Below, piece after piece: positions 1 to 9,682 of a DNA stretch of 64,000 bases (positions are counted from its first letter, which is position 1; each line of letters begins with the position of its first letter). This DNA comes from GCA-2728135 sp002728135. GTDB lineage: Bacteria; Pseudomonadota; Alphaproteobacteria; UBA828. The notes under the pieces were generated by a model. That model worked only from the letters and a program-made list of their open reading frames with translations, was not told where the DNA came from and ran no database searches. The position numbers were made by a program, and so were the translations under genes. The stretch lies in NCBI GenBank assembly GCA_963997635.1, contig CAXEND010000011.1:14059-78058 (forward strand), read 5' to 3'.

Positions 1-34
1 TTTTAATAAATATTAAGCGGCATATATTGCAATT

Positions 35-817
35 TTATCCAAAACGTCCTGTGATATAGTCCTGTGTTCTCTTCTCAACAGGGTTTGTAAATATTTTTTC
101 TGTTTCAGCAAATTCTATAATTTCTCCTAAGTGAAAAAATGCTGTATATTGTGACACGCGAGCTGCTTGTTGCATATTGTGTGTGACTATTACTATTGTG
201 TAATGGTCTTTAAGTTCATCTATTAATTCTTCTACTTTTGCTGTTGCAATAGGGTCAAGAGCAGAACATGGTTCATCCATAAGAATGACCTCAGGGCTGA
301 TGGCTATTGCTCTAGCAATACAAAGTCGCTGTTGCTGACCCCCAGAAAGGCTAGTTCCTGGTGAATTTAGACGATCAGATACCTCATCAAATAACCCAGC
401 TCGAAGAAGACTTTGTTCAACTATAATATCCAATTCATGGCGATTATTTGTTAATCCGTGAATACGTGGTCCATATGCAACGTTATCATAGATAGATTTA
501 GGAAATGGATTTGGCTTCTGAAACACCATACCGATCCTTGCCCTAAGTTCCACTACATCAACATCTTTAGAGTATATATCGCGCTGATCAAGTGAAACAT
601 CGCCACTTACTTTACAACTGTCTATTGTATCGTTCATACGATTTAAACAGCGAAGAAAAGTAGATTTTCCACATCCAGATGGGCCAATAAGAGCTGTTAC
701 TTGGTTTGCTGCAATATCAAGATTAATTTTTTTAAGGGCTTGTTTATCACCATAAAATACATCTACGTTCTGAGCACGCATTCTAATTTGCTTAGATATT
801 TCAGTTTGTGAATTCAA
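35..817 (-). CDS. pstB: Phosphate ABC transporter ATP-binding protein PstB
   Basis: The 260-residue ATPase energises high-affinity phosphate import by the PstSCAB complex at the inner face of the cytoplasmic membrane. Visible motifs are Walker A GPSGCGKST near residue 45, the Q-loop region GMVFQKPNPFP, the ABC signature LSGGQQQR and Walker B ILMDEPCSALDP, followed by the switch histidine in VTHNMQQA. Length is normal for PstB. A Shine-Dalgarno GGAGAG precedes the ATG. It is the last visible gene of the phoR-pstC-pstA-pstB run on the minus strand. phoU and phoB would be expected beyond the left edge, but this cannot be seen. Identity is certain from the motifs plus neighbours. Confidence 0.97.
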   Translation of the reverse strand: MNSQTEISKQIRMRAQNVDVFYGDKQALKKINLDIAANQVTALIGPSGCGKSTFLRCLNRMNDTIDSCKVSGDVSLDQRDIYSKDVDVVELRARIGMVFQKPNPFPKSIYDNVAYGPRIHGLTNNRHELDIIVEQSLLRAGLFDEVSDRLNSPGTSLSGGQQQRLCIARAIAISPEVILMDEPCSALDPIATAKVEELIDELKDHYTIVIVTHNMQQAARVSQYTAFFHLGEIIEFAETEKIFTNPVEKRTQDYITGRFG

Positions 818-882
818 TTTCTCTCCATATAAACTAAATCATTATTATTCTTGTAACTCATTGGTTATAATTTTAATCTTTC

Positions 883-2184
883 TTACCAACGAATTTCAAA
901 TTTTTGTCTTAAATATATTGCTAATGCATTCATGACAATTAAGAAAGCCAATAGCACCATTATTGCAGCAGATGTTTTCTCAATAAATCCACGTTCTGGA
1001 CTATCTGCCCATAGAAAAACTTGAACAGGTAGAACTGTTGCCGCATCTAGTGGACCTCCTGGTGTATCAACAATAAATGCAACCATACCTATCATTAGAA
1101 GGGGCGCAGTTTCACCTAATGCTTGAGCCATTCCTACAATAGTACCTGTTAATATACCGGGAAGTCCTAGAGGTAGAACATGATGTGTGACAACCTGAAG
1201 TCTTGAGGCTCCAACACCGTAGGCAGCTTCTCTTATTGAAGGTGGGACAGCTTTTAATGCAGCTCTAGTTGCTATAATGATAACAGGAAGAGTCATTAAC
1301 ATTAATGTTAAGCCTCCCACTATAGGTGCTGATCTTGGTAAATGAAAAACCTGAATAAAAATTGCTAGTCCAAGTAAGCCAAAAACTATAGACGGTACAG
1401 CAGCTAAATTATTAATATTAACCTCTATAAAGTCAGTAAAGCGATTTTTTGGTGCGAATTCTTCAAGATATACAGCTGTAGCTACTCCAATTGGAAATGC
1501 TAAAGCTAGTGTGATTATTAGTGTAAATAAGGAACCCATTAGAGCACCACCAATACCTGCTGCTTCTGGTTCTCGAGAGTCTGAGTTTGTAAAAAATGAA
1601 AAATTAAAGACACCTCTTACAGCATTATTATCATAAAAGGTATCAATCCATTTCAGCTGCTTATTGTTAAGACGACGTTGGTTTTCATCAACATCTCTGG
1701 GGATTTGGTTTTTATGAAGTAAATCTACATCTGTTCCTGCGGTTAGCCATACAGTTTGTTTGGTTCCAATTACATTATTATTATTTAGAACTATATCTCT
1801 CAGTTCAAAGCGAGCTGTCTTGCTTATTAATTTTATTAATGATCTTTTGTCCTTACGATCTGTAATTTCTGGAAAAACAGAAAATAATGATTGTCTTAAG
1901 ATTTTTCCATAATTTGCAGAGTATATTGCCTCATAGTTTTTTTTGCCGTCTGGAATCAAAATTTTTTCATCAAAATTTACCTCTATTGCTAACTGCGTCG
2001 AGGTAAAAGCAGGGTAGCCCTTACTTATAATGCTAACTAACAGTATTCCTAGCATTACAAGTGCAATACATACAGCTGCTAAACCAAAATACTTAAAACG
2101 TTTTTCCGCTCTGTATCTTCTTTTAATACGTTTTTGTGTTTGAGAAGAATTTTGCCAGTTTTTAGGAGTATTGATATCAGTCAT
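883..2184 (-). CDS. pstA: Phosphate ABC transporter permease PstA, long alphaproteobacterial form
   Basis: Inner-membrane permease subunit of the phosphate importer. The protein is about 433 residues, much longer than the roughly 290 of E. coli PstA. It has an N-terminal TM segment and a soluble region of about 150 residues (resembling DUF3333) before the conserved permease core, which carries the EAA-type loop REAAYGVGASRLQVVTHHVLPLGLPGILTG. The long form is usual in Alphaproteobacteria. An ATG at 2184 overlaps the pstC stop by 8 bases. Another ATG at 2211 has no visible ribosome site, so 2184 is preferred. Translational coupling with pstC is likely. Confidence 0.95.
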   Translation of the reverse strand: MTDINTPKNWQNSSQTQKRIKRRYRAEKRFKYFGLAAVCIALVMLGILLVSIISKGYPAFTSTQLAIEVNFDEKILIPDGKKNYEAIYSANYGKILRQSLFSVFPEITDRKDKRSLIKLISKTARFELRDIVLNNNNVIGTKQTVWLTAGTDVDLLHKNQIPRDVDENQRRLNNKQLKWIDTFYDNNAVRGVFNFSFFTNSDSREPEAAGIGGALMGSLFTLIITLALAFPIGVATAVYLEEFAPKNRFTDFIEVNINNLAAVPSIVFGLLGLAIFIQVFHLPRSAPIVGGLTLMLMTLPVIIIATRAALKAVPPSIREAAYGVGASRLQVVTHHVLPLGLPGILTGTIVGMAQALGETAPLLMIGMVAFIVDTPGGPLDAATVLPVQVFLWADSPERGFIEKTSAAIMVLLAFLIVMNALAIYLRQKFEIRW

Positions 2185-3592
2185 ATTGTTCTCGATACCT
2201 TCGTGAAACATATAGAGCTACAATATTTAAACCCAGAGTACTTACAAATAACACTAAACCTAATGCAAAAGCTGCCAAGGTTTTAGCACTATCAAATTCT
2301 TGGTCTCCTACAAGTAAGGTTACAATTTGTACAGTCACAGTAGTGACAGAGTTTAAAGGGTTTGCCGTTAGATTAGCAGCAAGGCCTGCTGCCATTACAA
2401 CGATCATAGTTTCGCCAATAGCCCTACTAATAGCAAGTAAGCACGCTGCAACTATACCTGGCAAAGCTGCGGGAATAACCACTTTTTTAATTGTCTCAGA
2501 ATGAGTTGAACCTAAAGCCAATGACCCTTCTCTTAAACTTTTGGGAACGGCTACTATCGCATCATCAGATAAAGATGAAACGAATGGTATAATCATTATT
2601 CCCATTACAATTCCGGCAGCCAAAGCACTTTCTGATGCAACTGTAAGACCAAGCTCAGTACCAAAACCTCTAATTGCAGGTGCTATGGTTAGTACGGCAA
2701 AAAAACCATAAACTACGGTAGGAATTCCAGCAAGAATTTCCAAGATAGGTTTTACTGTTTTTCGGAAACGAGGGCTAGCGAATTCAGCCATATATATGGC
2801 TGAGAAAAGTCCTATTGGTAGAGCTACAAGCATGGCAACGATTGTTATGGTCAAGGTTCCAGTAAAGAGTGGAATAGCCCCAAACGAACCAGATGAACCA
2901 ACTTGATCGTCCCTAATTGCAGTTTGTGGACTCCAATGACTACCAAATAAGAAATCCCAAAAAGATATTTGACCAAAAAAGCGAATAGACTCGAATAAAA
3001 CCGAAAGCACTATTCCTACAGTTGTGATTATTGCAATAGTTGAGCATATAAAAAGGAAAACTTTAACAGCAAATTCAACATAATTTCGAGCTTTCAATGT
3101 TGGTGAAATACGCTTCCATGCCCATAAAAAAGAAGCAATTGAAAAAGAAAGACCTGCTGCTAAAACTGATGCTCTAAAAGTTAACTGAAGACTTTCATAG
3201 TGATCTGCAGCATTTAGAAGGATGTCAGAGCTTTTACCACGACCAAAGCTGGATCCTGATGCAATGTTTTTTACATCATTTATAAGAAGTTCTATTTGTA
3301 CCGAATCTAGATCTGCAATACTTGAGCCAAAGTGTGCTAATAGAAGGGCGTTAAGGATTTGTTGTTCTAATGCTAACCATAAAACTATTATTATAAAAGC
3401 TGGTATTGCACACCACATAGCAACATAAGAGCCATGAAAGTTTGGCATAGAGTGGAGTTTTTTTGTTTTTTGTCGAGATATAGATACAGCCCGTCGCCGG
3501 CCCACGAAAAAACCAATCGCACATAAAATCAATGTTGTGATTATTAAGATAGTAAGCTGCACGGCCGTATTATGCTCCTCTAAAATTTTCAA
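2177..3592 (-). CDS. pstC: Phosphate ABC transporter permease PstC, long form
   Basis: Second membrane permease of the PstSCAB phosphate importer, 471 residues. An N-terminal TM segment ending in GRRRA is followed by a cytoplasmic or periplasmic insert and further TM helices. The transporter core has the EAA loop REGSLALGSTHSETIKKVVIPAALPGIVAA. The start is uncertain. The frame opens with TTG at 3592 without a clear Shine-Dalgarno, and an in-frame GTG at 3562 lies about 12 bases after GAGGAG. A Pho box lies 50 to 70 bases upstream, so this gene probably begins a PhoB-controlled transcript. No pstS gene lies between it and phoR. Confidence 0.95.
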   Translation of the reverse strand: MKILEEHNTAVQLTILIITTLILCAIGFFVGRRRAVSISRQKTKKLHSMPNFHGSYVAMWCAIPAFIIIVLWLALEQQILNALLLAHFGSSIADLDSVQIELLINDVKNIASGSSFGRGKSSDILLNAADHYESLQLTFRASVLAAGLSFSIASFLWAWKRISPTLKARNYVEFAVKVFLFICSTIAIITTVGIVLSVLFESIRFFGQISFWDFLFGSHWSPQTAIRDDQVGSSGSFGAIPLFTGTLTITIVAMLVALPIGLFSAIYMAEFASPRFRKTVKPILEILAGIPTVVYGFFAVLTIAPAIRGFGTELGLTVASESALAAGIVMGIMIIPFVSSLSDDAIVAVPKSLREGSLALGSTHSETIKKVVIPAALPGIVAACLLAISRAIGETMIVVMAAGLAANLTANPLNSVTTVTVQIVTLLVGDQEFDSAKTLAAFALGLVLFVSTLGLNIVALYVSRRYREQYD

Positions 3593-3642
3593 AGGCCGGC
3601 TGATAGTAAAATTATCTATGAATAAGAATTTACAATAAGAAT

Positions 3643-3660
3643 GTTACAGATTTGTGACTA
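3643..3660 (-). promoter_or_regulatory. Pho box (PhoB binding site) upstream of pstC
   Basis: On the minus strand the 18-mer reads TAGTCACAAATCTGTAAC. It matches the known Pho box CTGTCATAAATCTGTCAC at 14 of 18 positions, including the A/T spacer and two 7-base half-repeats 11 bases apart. It lies in the 80-base gap between the phoR stop and the start of pstC, on the coding strand of the transporter genes. Activation under phosphate starvation is inferred from the family. Confidence 0.75.
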
Positions 3661-3672
3661 CTCGATTAATTT

Positions 3673-5109
3673 TTAAGACTCAATAATATTTTTAATTACA
3701 CTTATATTTTTTTCTGGGGCTGGCTTAAGAAACACAGTGAAAGTACTACCTACTCCCTCCTCGCTTTCAATTGTTAGAGCTCCTCTATGCTTATTAATTA
3801 TGTGTTTCACTATCGCAAGACCAAGACCAGTACCTCCAAGCTCACGCGAGCGGGCAGTATTAATACGGTAAAATCTTTCTGTTAATCTTGGTATATGTTC
3901 CCGTGCAATACCATCCCCATTATCTTTGATTATTATTGCTATAGCTCCAGATTCAGATGATTGCCATCCAAAAGTTGGTGGGATTTTAGACTGAAAACTT
4001 GTTTTTATTGAAACAACACTATCGGGATTTCCATATTTAATAGCATTTGAGACAAGGTTATAAAAAAGCTGTATGAGTTCTTCTTTGTTTCCAAGCACAT
4101 CGTGAGAACTTGAAGAAAGGTCAAGATTTAAAGAAACATTTCTCTTATGGGCATGCCATTTCAATTGATCTCGTACGGATTCTAGGATGATGGGAAGATT
4201 GGCTCTTTCTTTTGGAGGAGTGTGTTCATCCATCTCAATTCGAGATAATGATAAGAGGTCATCAACTAAACTTGACATCCTCTGAGCATGACTCTCCATT
4301 ATTTCTAAAAATTTATCACGGGCATCTGCGTCATCGCGAGCAGGCCCACGAAGTGTCTCTATGAATCCTATTAGTGTTGCTAGAGGGGTACGAATTTCAT
4401 GACTAGCATTTGCTATAAAATCAACTCGCATTTGGTCTGCTCTTTGAATTGATGTGAGATCCACGAGAGCAATCATCAGTGCAGTTCCATCCCTTGCAGG
4501 TCTTTCAAGTGGTACAACTCTTGCAAAAAATAATCTCTCTACGGGTGTTGGTAGAGTAAATTGAATATCTCTCCCTGTATGATTCTGGATAGCAAAATCT
4601 AGTGCATCAAGAAGATTTGGGTTACGCATAACAGTCGCCAAATCACGATTTTCTAGATTTTCACCAAACAGTGATTTAGCTGCTTCATTTGCTCTTACTA
4701 TTCCTCTTTCAATATTGAGTTGAAGGAGTGGCCCTGGTAATGCATCTAGTGCAATTTCCAGCTCCTCAAAATCTCCTTCACGGCGACGTATCCGCCCTTT
4801 CGCAGCATTATTAGAGTTTTGAATTGCTAAGTTTAATTCTTTGCCGAGACTAGTGCGTAATTTTTTAAAAGGATGTGAGTTTTCAGTATTTTTTCTTCTA
4901 GATACTTGTTGAAGAACAGCAACAAAATCAGACATAAACATCCAGATACCAAAGCCAAAAATTGCCGTCAAAATCCCCCAAGTAGCTAATGCTGCAGCAG
5001 CTCCAATATACCCTAATGAGCCCAATAATATAAATGCTGATGCTAGTGTCGCAGCTCCTATAGTGGTTCCTTTCAGAACCCTTGAAAATAAGGTTTTAGG
5101 TACTTGCAT
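3673..5109 (-). CDS. phoR: Phosphate regulon sensor histidine kinase PhoR
   Basis: Membrane histidine kinase, 478 residues, that phosphorylates PhoB under phosphate limitation. It has two TM helices in about residues 15-58, a PAS-like sensor region near 115-220, the phospho-accepting His237 in NASHEIRTPL, an N-box NLVSNAIKYG, a DNGDGI box and the ATP-lid motif GGTGLGLAIVKH. GGAGTG lies before the ATG. It sits upstream of pstC on the same strand, as in many Alphaproteobacteria. The response regulator is not visible here. Only the PhoR assignment rather than another PAS kinase relies on context, and the pst genes make it strong. Confidence 0.92.
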   Translation of the reverse strand: MQVPKTLFSRVLKGTTIGAATLASAFILLGSLGYIGAAAALATWGILTAIFGFGIWMFMSDFVAVLQQVSRRKNTENSHPFKKLRTSLGKELNLAIQNSNNAAKGRIRRREGDFEELEIALDALPGPLLQLNIERGIVRANEAAKSLFGENLENRDLATVMRNPNLLDALDFAIQNHTGRDIQFTLPTPVERLFFARVVPLERPARDGTALMIALVDLTSIQRADQMRVDFIANASHEIRTPLATLIGFIETLRGPARDDADARDKFLEIMESHAQRMSSLVDDLLSLSRIEMDEHTPPKERANLPIILESVRDQLKWHAHKRNVSLNLDLSSSSHDVLGNKEELIQLFYNLVSNAIKYGNPDSVVSIKTSFQSKIPPTFGWQSSESGAIAIIIKDNGDGIAREHIPRLTERFYRINTARSRELGGTGLGLAIVKHIINKHRGALTIESEEGVGSTFTVFLKPAPEKNISVIKNIIES

Positions 5110-5335
5110 AAAACACTCCAGCGGAGTTTTATAAAGGAAATATTATCTTAAATAACAGTATTATAGAAATTAGATTAATTCTGTATTATTTGAATATGAA
5201 AAATACAAATAGAGCATTATTAACTTTTAGTGACTCTTTTTATCGACTTAGTATTGTATGCATATGTTAGAAAATTAATTTGAATTTACTTAATATAGCT
5301 GAATTAACTTTTTTTTCAAAATATGTTGATTAGGA

Positions 5336-8032
5336 ATGGATCAAGAAAAAGTAAATCACGGCAAAACTCGTAGTCACCGCACAGATAAAAAAAACGGTGA
5401 AATGACACCCATGATGCTGCAATACCAAAAAATTAAAGCCGAACATCCTAATGACCTTCTTTTTTACAGAATGGGAGATTTTTATGAGCTTTTTTTTGAA
5501 GATGCTAAAATTGCTGCAAAATCTCTTAATATAACTCTAACTCAAAGAGGAAAAAATCTAGGCAAAGATATACCTATGTGTGGAGTGCCGGTTCATGCAT
5601 CAGAAATTTATCTTGCTCGACTTATAAAAAATGGTTTTCGTGTTGCTATTTGTGAACAAGTTGAAGATCCAATAGAGGCTAAGAAGAGGGGTCATAAAGC
5701 CATTGTAAAACGAGAGGTTGTTAGAGTTGTCACACCTGCAACCGTAACTGAAGATTCCCTTTTAAATTCAAGAACCTCAAATTATCTTGCATCGATTTGT
5801 AAAATGGAAGGCATTATTGGCATAGCGTGGTGCGACATCTCTACAGGTAAATTCTATACACTATCCACTTTAGAAAATTTGATTTCTAGTGAATTAGAAA
5901 GACTAAAGCCAAGAGAAATCTTAGTATCTGAGAAATTACAATCTGAATATGGATTCAGTCAAAAAGTTGAAAATTATAGAGATAAAATAGTTTCTGTGCC
6001 AGACACTTATTTTAATTTTAAAGAAGCTGAAAAACGTTTATGTGAAGTTTTTCAAGTGACCACTTCAAGTGCATTTGGACAATACTCAGATACAGAAATA
6101 ACCTCTTCTGCAGCAATTATTGAATATCTAAAAATTACACAAAAGGAAATTTTACCGAAATTAAATTTTCCAAATTCTGTTAATTTGGATGAAATAATGT
6201 CTATTGATGCTTCAACAAGGCGTAATTTAGAAATATTGGAATCACTATCAGAAGAAAAAAAATCGAGCTTATTTGATGTAATTAACATGACCGTAACAGC
6301 TGCTGGAAGTCGTGCTTTATCTGAAAGGTTATCTGCCCCCCTAAAAAACCCAGTTCTAATAACTAACCGCCTTGATGCAGTATCATGGTTTTTTAAATAT
6401 GAAAAAATTAGGAGTGATCTAAGGCAAATTCTTAATTCCTTACCTGACATATCTCGTATTGTAGCTAGAATATCTCTAGGTAGATCTGGCCCCAGGGATC
6501 TTTTGGCAATAAGTAATGGTTTAGCAGTAGTATCCACTGTAAGAAATATTTTATGCGAATCCTTTTTTGATTTTGAGATGCCACAGGAAATATCGGATTT
6601 ACTTACAGACCTTGGACAACACGAAGATATGGTGAGCTTAATCCATAATGCTATCAGTGAGATGCCTCCTCTTTTAGCAAGGGATGGAAATTTTATAAGA
6701 CAAGGGTTTGATAAAAAATTAGACCAACTTGTTGCCTTACGTGATGAAGGTAAAAAACTGATAACAGATTTAGAAAACCGTTATCGAGAAGAATATAAGA
6801 TCACATCATTAAAAATAAAACATAATAATGTCTTGGGTTATTTTATTGAAGTAACTACTCCTAATATTGAAAAATTAGGGGATATGTTTATACACCGTCA
6901 AACGCTTACAACTTCTGCTAGATATAACACTATAGAGCTATCGGATTTAGAACAAAAAATAACTTCTGCTTCCGAAGAAGCTCTTCAAAATGAGTTACGT
7001 ATTTATGATAAATTATTAAAGAAAGTTAAGAATAACTCAGACTCTATCTCCTTGACTGCCGATGCCTTGGCAAATCTTGATTTATATACATCGTTAGCGT
7101 TATTGGCTGTAGAAAAAAATTATACAAGACCAATAGTTGATGATTCTCTAGAGTTTGATATTCGCGGTGGACGCCATCCTGTAGTCGAGGCAACAGGAAA
7201 TATTGAAACAAGTTTTATTTCTAATGATTGTAATTTAGGTAAGTCCGAAAAACTTTGGTTGTTAACTGGCCCTAATATGGCAGGGAAAAGTACATTTTTA
7301 CGACAAAATGCATTAATTTCTATTCTTGCTCAGATGGGCTCTTACGTTCCTGCAGATTACGCTCAAATTGGAGTTATTGATAAACTTTTTAGTCGTGTTG
7401 GAGCAGCTGATGATTTAGCACGTGGTCGTTCAACCTTTATGGTTGAAATGATTGAGACAGCTGCAATATTGAATCAAGCGACTGGAAGTTCATTCGTAAT
7501 TCTAGATGAGATAGGTAGGGGCACAGCTACTTTTGATGGACTCTCAATAGCTTGGGCAACAGTAGAACACCTACATGAAGTAAATAGATGTAGAGGATTA
7601 TTTGCCACACATTATCATGAGCTAACAAAGCTTAGCGATCAGTTAACTTCATTATCATGCAAAACAATGAGGGTAAAAGAGTGGAATGGCGACGTCGTAT
7701 TTCTGCATGAGGTTACAACTGGTGCTGCTGATCGCTCATATGGTATTCATGTAGCTCGACTTGCAGGCTTACCCAAAACTGTAATAGAAAGGGCAAAAGA
7801 AGTACTTTCTCTTGTTGAAAGTGGGGAAAAAGATTTTTCAAATACAGGTTTAGACGAGGGATTACCTTTGTTATTAATTAATTCAGATACAAAGACTCTA
7901 AACTCTAAGGTTATGACTGAGGAGAACAAACTTAAAGAGAGAATTTGCAGCTTAGTTGAAGAAATAAATCCAGATGAGCTCACTCCTAAGGAGGCTTTGG
8001 AATTTTTGTACAAACTTCGGAAAGTTTTATAG
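5336..8032 (+). CDS. mutS: DNA mismatch repair protein MutS
   Basis: Mismatch-recognition ATPase, 898 residues, near normal for MutS1. The N-terminal mismatch-binding domain has the conserved Phe-X-Glu region in LLFYRMGDFYELFFEDA. Connector, lever and clamp regions follow, then the ATPase with Walker A GPNMAGKST near residue 645, Walker B FVILDEIGRGTATFDG and the ATHYHEL motif. The C-terminus is DELTPKEALEFLYKLR, a normal end. It reads divergently from phoR across a 226-bp gap in which I see no confident promoter. mutS is monocistronic or coupled to the next gene, 29 bases downstream. Confidence 0.98.
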   Translation: MDQEKVNHGKTRSHRTDKKNGEMTPMMLQYQKIKAEHPNDLLFYRMGDFYELFFEDAKIAAKSLNITLTQRGKNLGKDIPMCGVPVHASEIYLARLIKNGFRVAICEQVEDPIEAKKRGHKAIVKREVVRVVTPATVTEDSLLNSRTSNYLASICKMEGIIGIAWCDISTGKFYTLSTLENLISSELERLKPREILVSEKLQSEYGFSQKVENYRDKIVSVPDTYFNFKEAEKRLCEVFQVTTSSAFGQYSDTEITSSAAIIEYLKITQKEILPKLNFPNSVNLDEIMSIDASTRRNLEILESLSEEKKSSLFDVINMTVTAAGSRALSERLSAPLKNPVLITNRLDAVSWFFKYEKIRSDLRQILNSLPDISRIVARISLGRSGPRDLLAISNGLAVVSTVRNILCESFFDFEMPQEISDLLTDLGQHEDMVSLIHNAISEMPPLLARDGNFIRQGFDKKLDQLVALRDEGKKLITDLENRYREEYKITSLKIKHNNVLGYFIEVTTPNIEKLGDMFIHRQTLTTSARYNTIELSDLEQKITSASEEALQNELRIYDKLLKKVKNNSDSISLTADALANLDLYTSLALLAVEKNYTRPIVDDSLEFDIRGGRHPVVEATGNIETSFISNDCNLGKSEKLWLLTGPNMAGKSTFLRQNALISILAQMGSYVPADYAQIGVIDKLFSRVGAADDLARGRSTFMVEMIETAAILNQATGSSFVILDEIGRGTATFDGLSIAWATVEHLHEVNRCRGLFATHYHELTKLSDQLTSLSCKTMRVKEWNGDVVFLHEVTTGAADRSYGIHVARLAGLPKTVIERAKEVLSLVESGEKDFSNTGLDEGLPLLLINSDTKTLNSKVMTEENKLKERICSLVEEINPDELTPKEALEFLYKLRKVL

Positions 8033-8061
8033 TTTTATGTCAACTCTAGAGATACTTTGCA

Positions 8062-8991
8062 ATGGCAATTCTTTTTTATAGTGAGCTTGATGATCCAACT
8101 GATTGGAAAAATGCATTCAATACAATTGCTGAAAGTATTCCTTTTTACACTTGGCCCAACCAGCCCGATAATGAAGAGGTTGAAATTGCTGTTGTATGGA
8201 AACCAACCTCTGGAATATTGAAATTATTTCCTAATCTAAAATTAATAGCCTCACTTGGTGCTGGTGTTGACCATCTTTTTTATGGAGCTGAAATTCCAAA
8301 AGGTATCCCAATAACAAGAATTGTGGACGAAACACTAACAGAGCAGATGGTGGAATATATTTTGATGGCAACTCTTTTTTGCCACCGTAATATGCCAATA
8401 TATATTTCACAACAACACAAGAAGCAATGGCAGCCCGTACGACAGCCTTTAGGTCGTAATCGTATCATAGGAATTATGGGTCTTGGTGTTTTGGGGTCAG
8501 CTGTAGCTAAAGCTTTAAGGAACCTAAATTTTAATATTAGAGGCTGGAGTACATCACAAAAGAACCTTGAGGGTATTCAAGCCTATACAGGGAATGATGA
8601 ACTCAAGGAATTTCTGACAGAAATTGATATTTTAATTTCTCTGTTACCCTTAACACCAAAAACAGAGAATATTATTAATGCAGATCTATTGTCATGCCTG
8701 CCACATGGGTCAACATTTATAAATGGTGGTCGTGGTGCTCAAGTAGTTGAATCAGATTTGATAAGGGCCTTGGATAAAGGTTATATTTCTCACGCTTTTC
8801 TAGATGTTACTAGAGAGGAGCCTCTTCCAAAGAAAAGCGAGTTGTGGTTACATCCATCTGTTACATTAACACCGCATGTTGCTTCAATTACGGATGCATT
8901 TTCTAGTTCAAAACAAATAATAAATAACTATACACGTATTAAAAATGGTTTAGAACCAATAAACCTTGTTAACTATTTAGCTGGTTATTAA
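8062..8991 (+). CDS. ghrA: Glyoxylate/hydroxypyruvate reductase A-like 2-hydroxyacid dehydrogenase
   Basis: NAD(P)-dependent D-isomer-specific 2-hydroxyacid dehydrogenase of 309 residues, the size of the GhrA (YcdW) group. The dinucleotide-binding motif is GIMGLGVLGSAVAKAL near residue 135. The catalytic Arg lies in NGGRGAQVV, the Glu in TREEPLP and the catalytic His in TPHVASIT near residue 273. These support reduction of glyoxylate or hydroxypyruvate, but the exact substrate cannot be read from sequence. It follows mutS by 29 bases on the same strand. I see no strong ribosome site. Confidence 0.85.
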   Translation: MAILFYSELDDPTDWKNAFNTIAESIPFYTWPNQPDNEEVEIAVVWKPTSGILKLFPNLKLIASLGAGVDHLFYGAEIPKGIPITRIVDETLTEQMVEYILMATLFCHRNMPIYISQQHKKQWQPVRQPLGRNRIIGIMGLGVLGSAVAKALRNLNFNIRGWSTSQKNLEGIQAYTGNDELKEFLTEIDILISLLPLTPKTENIINADLLSCLPHGSTFINGGRGAQVVESDLIRALDKGYISHAFLDVTREEPLPKKSELWLHPSVTLTPHVASITDAFSSSKQIINNYTRIKNGLEPINLVNYLAGY

Positions 8992-9044
8992 TACAAAAAT
9001 CTTTGGCTTTGCTATTGTATTTAAAAATGGTTTGGAGAGAGTAG

Positions 9045-9120
<76 letters not shown>

Positions 9121-9150
9121 GAAAATATTTATTTTTTTATAAATTAAAGC

Positions 9151-9501
9151 TTAACTCTCTTTTCCATTCTTTGTTTCTATCCCATCAAGAACAATAGAGA
9201 CATCATCTTCATCATCTAACTCAGAAGTATCTTCGATTACGATATCATCATCAGAATCATTTACGACTTCATCTATATCAGAAGATATAACTTCATTTTT
9301 ATCCAGAGATTCATCTATGACACTTTGCCCTGTTTCTGGAGTTTTAGCAGCCTTTGGTGTTCTACCTCTTCTAGGTTGTTTAACGGGTTCTTCATATTCA
9401 CTTCCGCATTTTGGACATATTATGGGGTCACGCATCATATCGTAGTAATTTATACCACAGGACTGACAAAGTCTTTTTTTTCCCCATTCAGGTTTTACCA
9501 C
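9151..9501 (-). CDS. FYDLN-type zinc-ribbon protein (TIGR02300 family)
   Basis: Small 116-residue protein of unknown function, typical of Alphaproteobacteria. Residues 1-45 hold a compact zinc-ribbon-like motif with CxxC pairs in LCQSCGINYYDM and IICPKCGSEYE. The rest is low-complexity: a short basic patch, PRRGRTPKAAK, followed by a long acidic tail rich in Asp and Glu. The start is GTG at 9501, with AGGAG eight bases upstream. It reads convergently with the GhrA-like gene, with the tRNA in between. The family assignment is from recalled sequence similarity, and no function is known. Confidence 0.85.
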   Translation of the reverse strand: MVKPEWGKKRLCQSCGINYYDMMRDPIICPKCGSEYEEPVKQPRRGRTPKAAKTPETGQSVIDESLDKNEVISSDIDEVVNDSDDDIVIEDTSELDDEDDVSIVLDGIETKNGKES

Positions 9502-9682
9502 AATTAATTCTCCTAGTTATTTTTGTCTCCCAAATTTTATATTAATGGAGACTGATTGTAGCTGTAATATCTAATAATATGTTATTTAATACACTGCAAT
9601 TGCCATGATCAGCCTTGACTGTCAAAACAAAAAATGAACTTATTTTATATGTGTTGATCTATTCGTGTGCTAGAGACAATAT

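Noticed and set aside
6052..6537. Minus-strand open frame inside mutS
   Set aside because: It overlaps a full-length conserved mutS, shows no ribosome site or recognisable domain, and is a mirror of the real frame.
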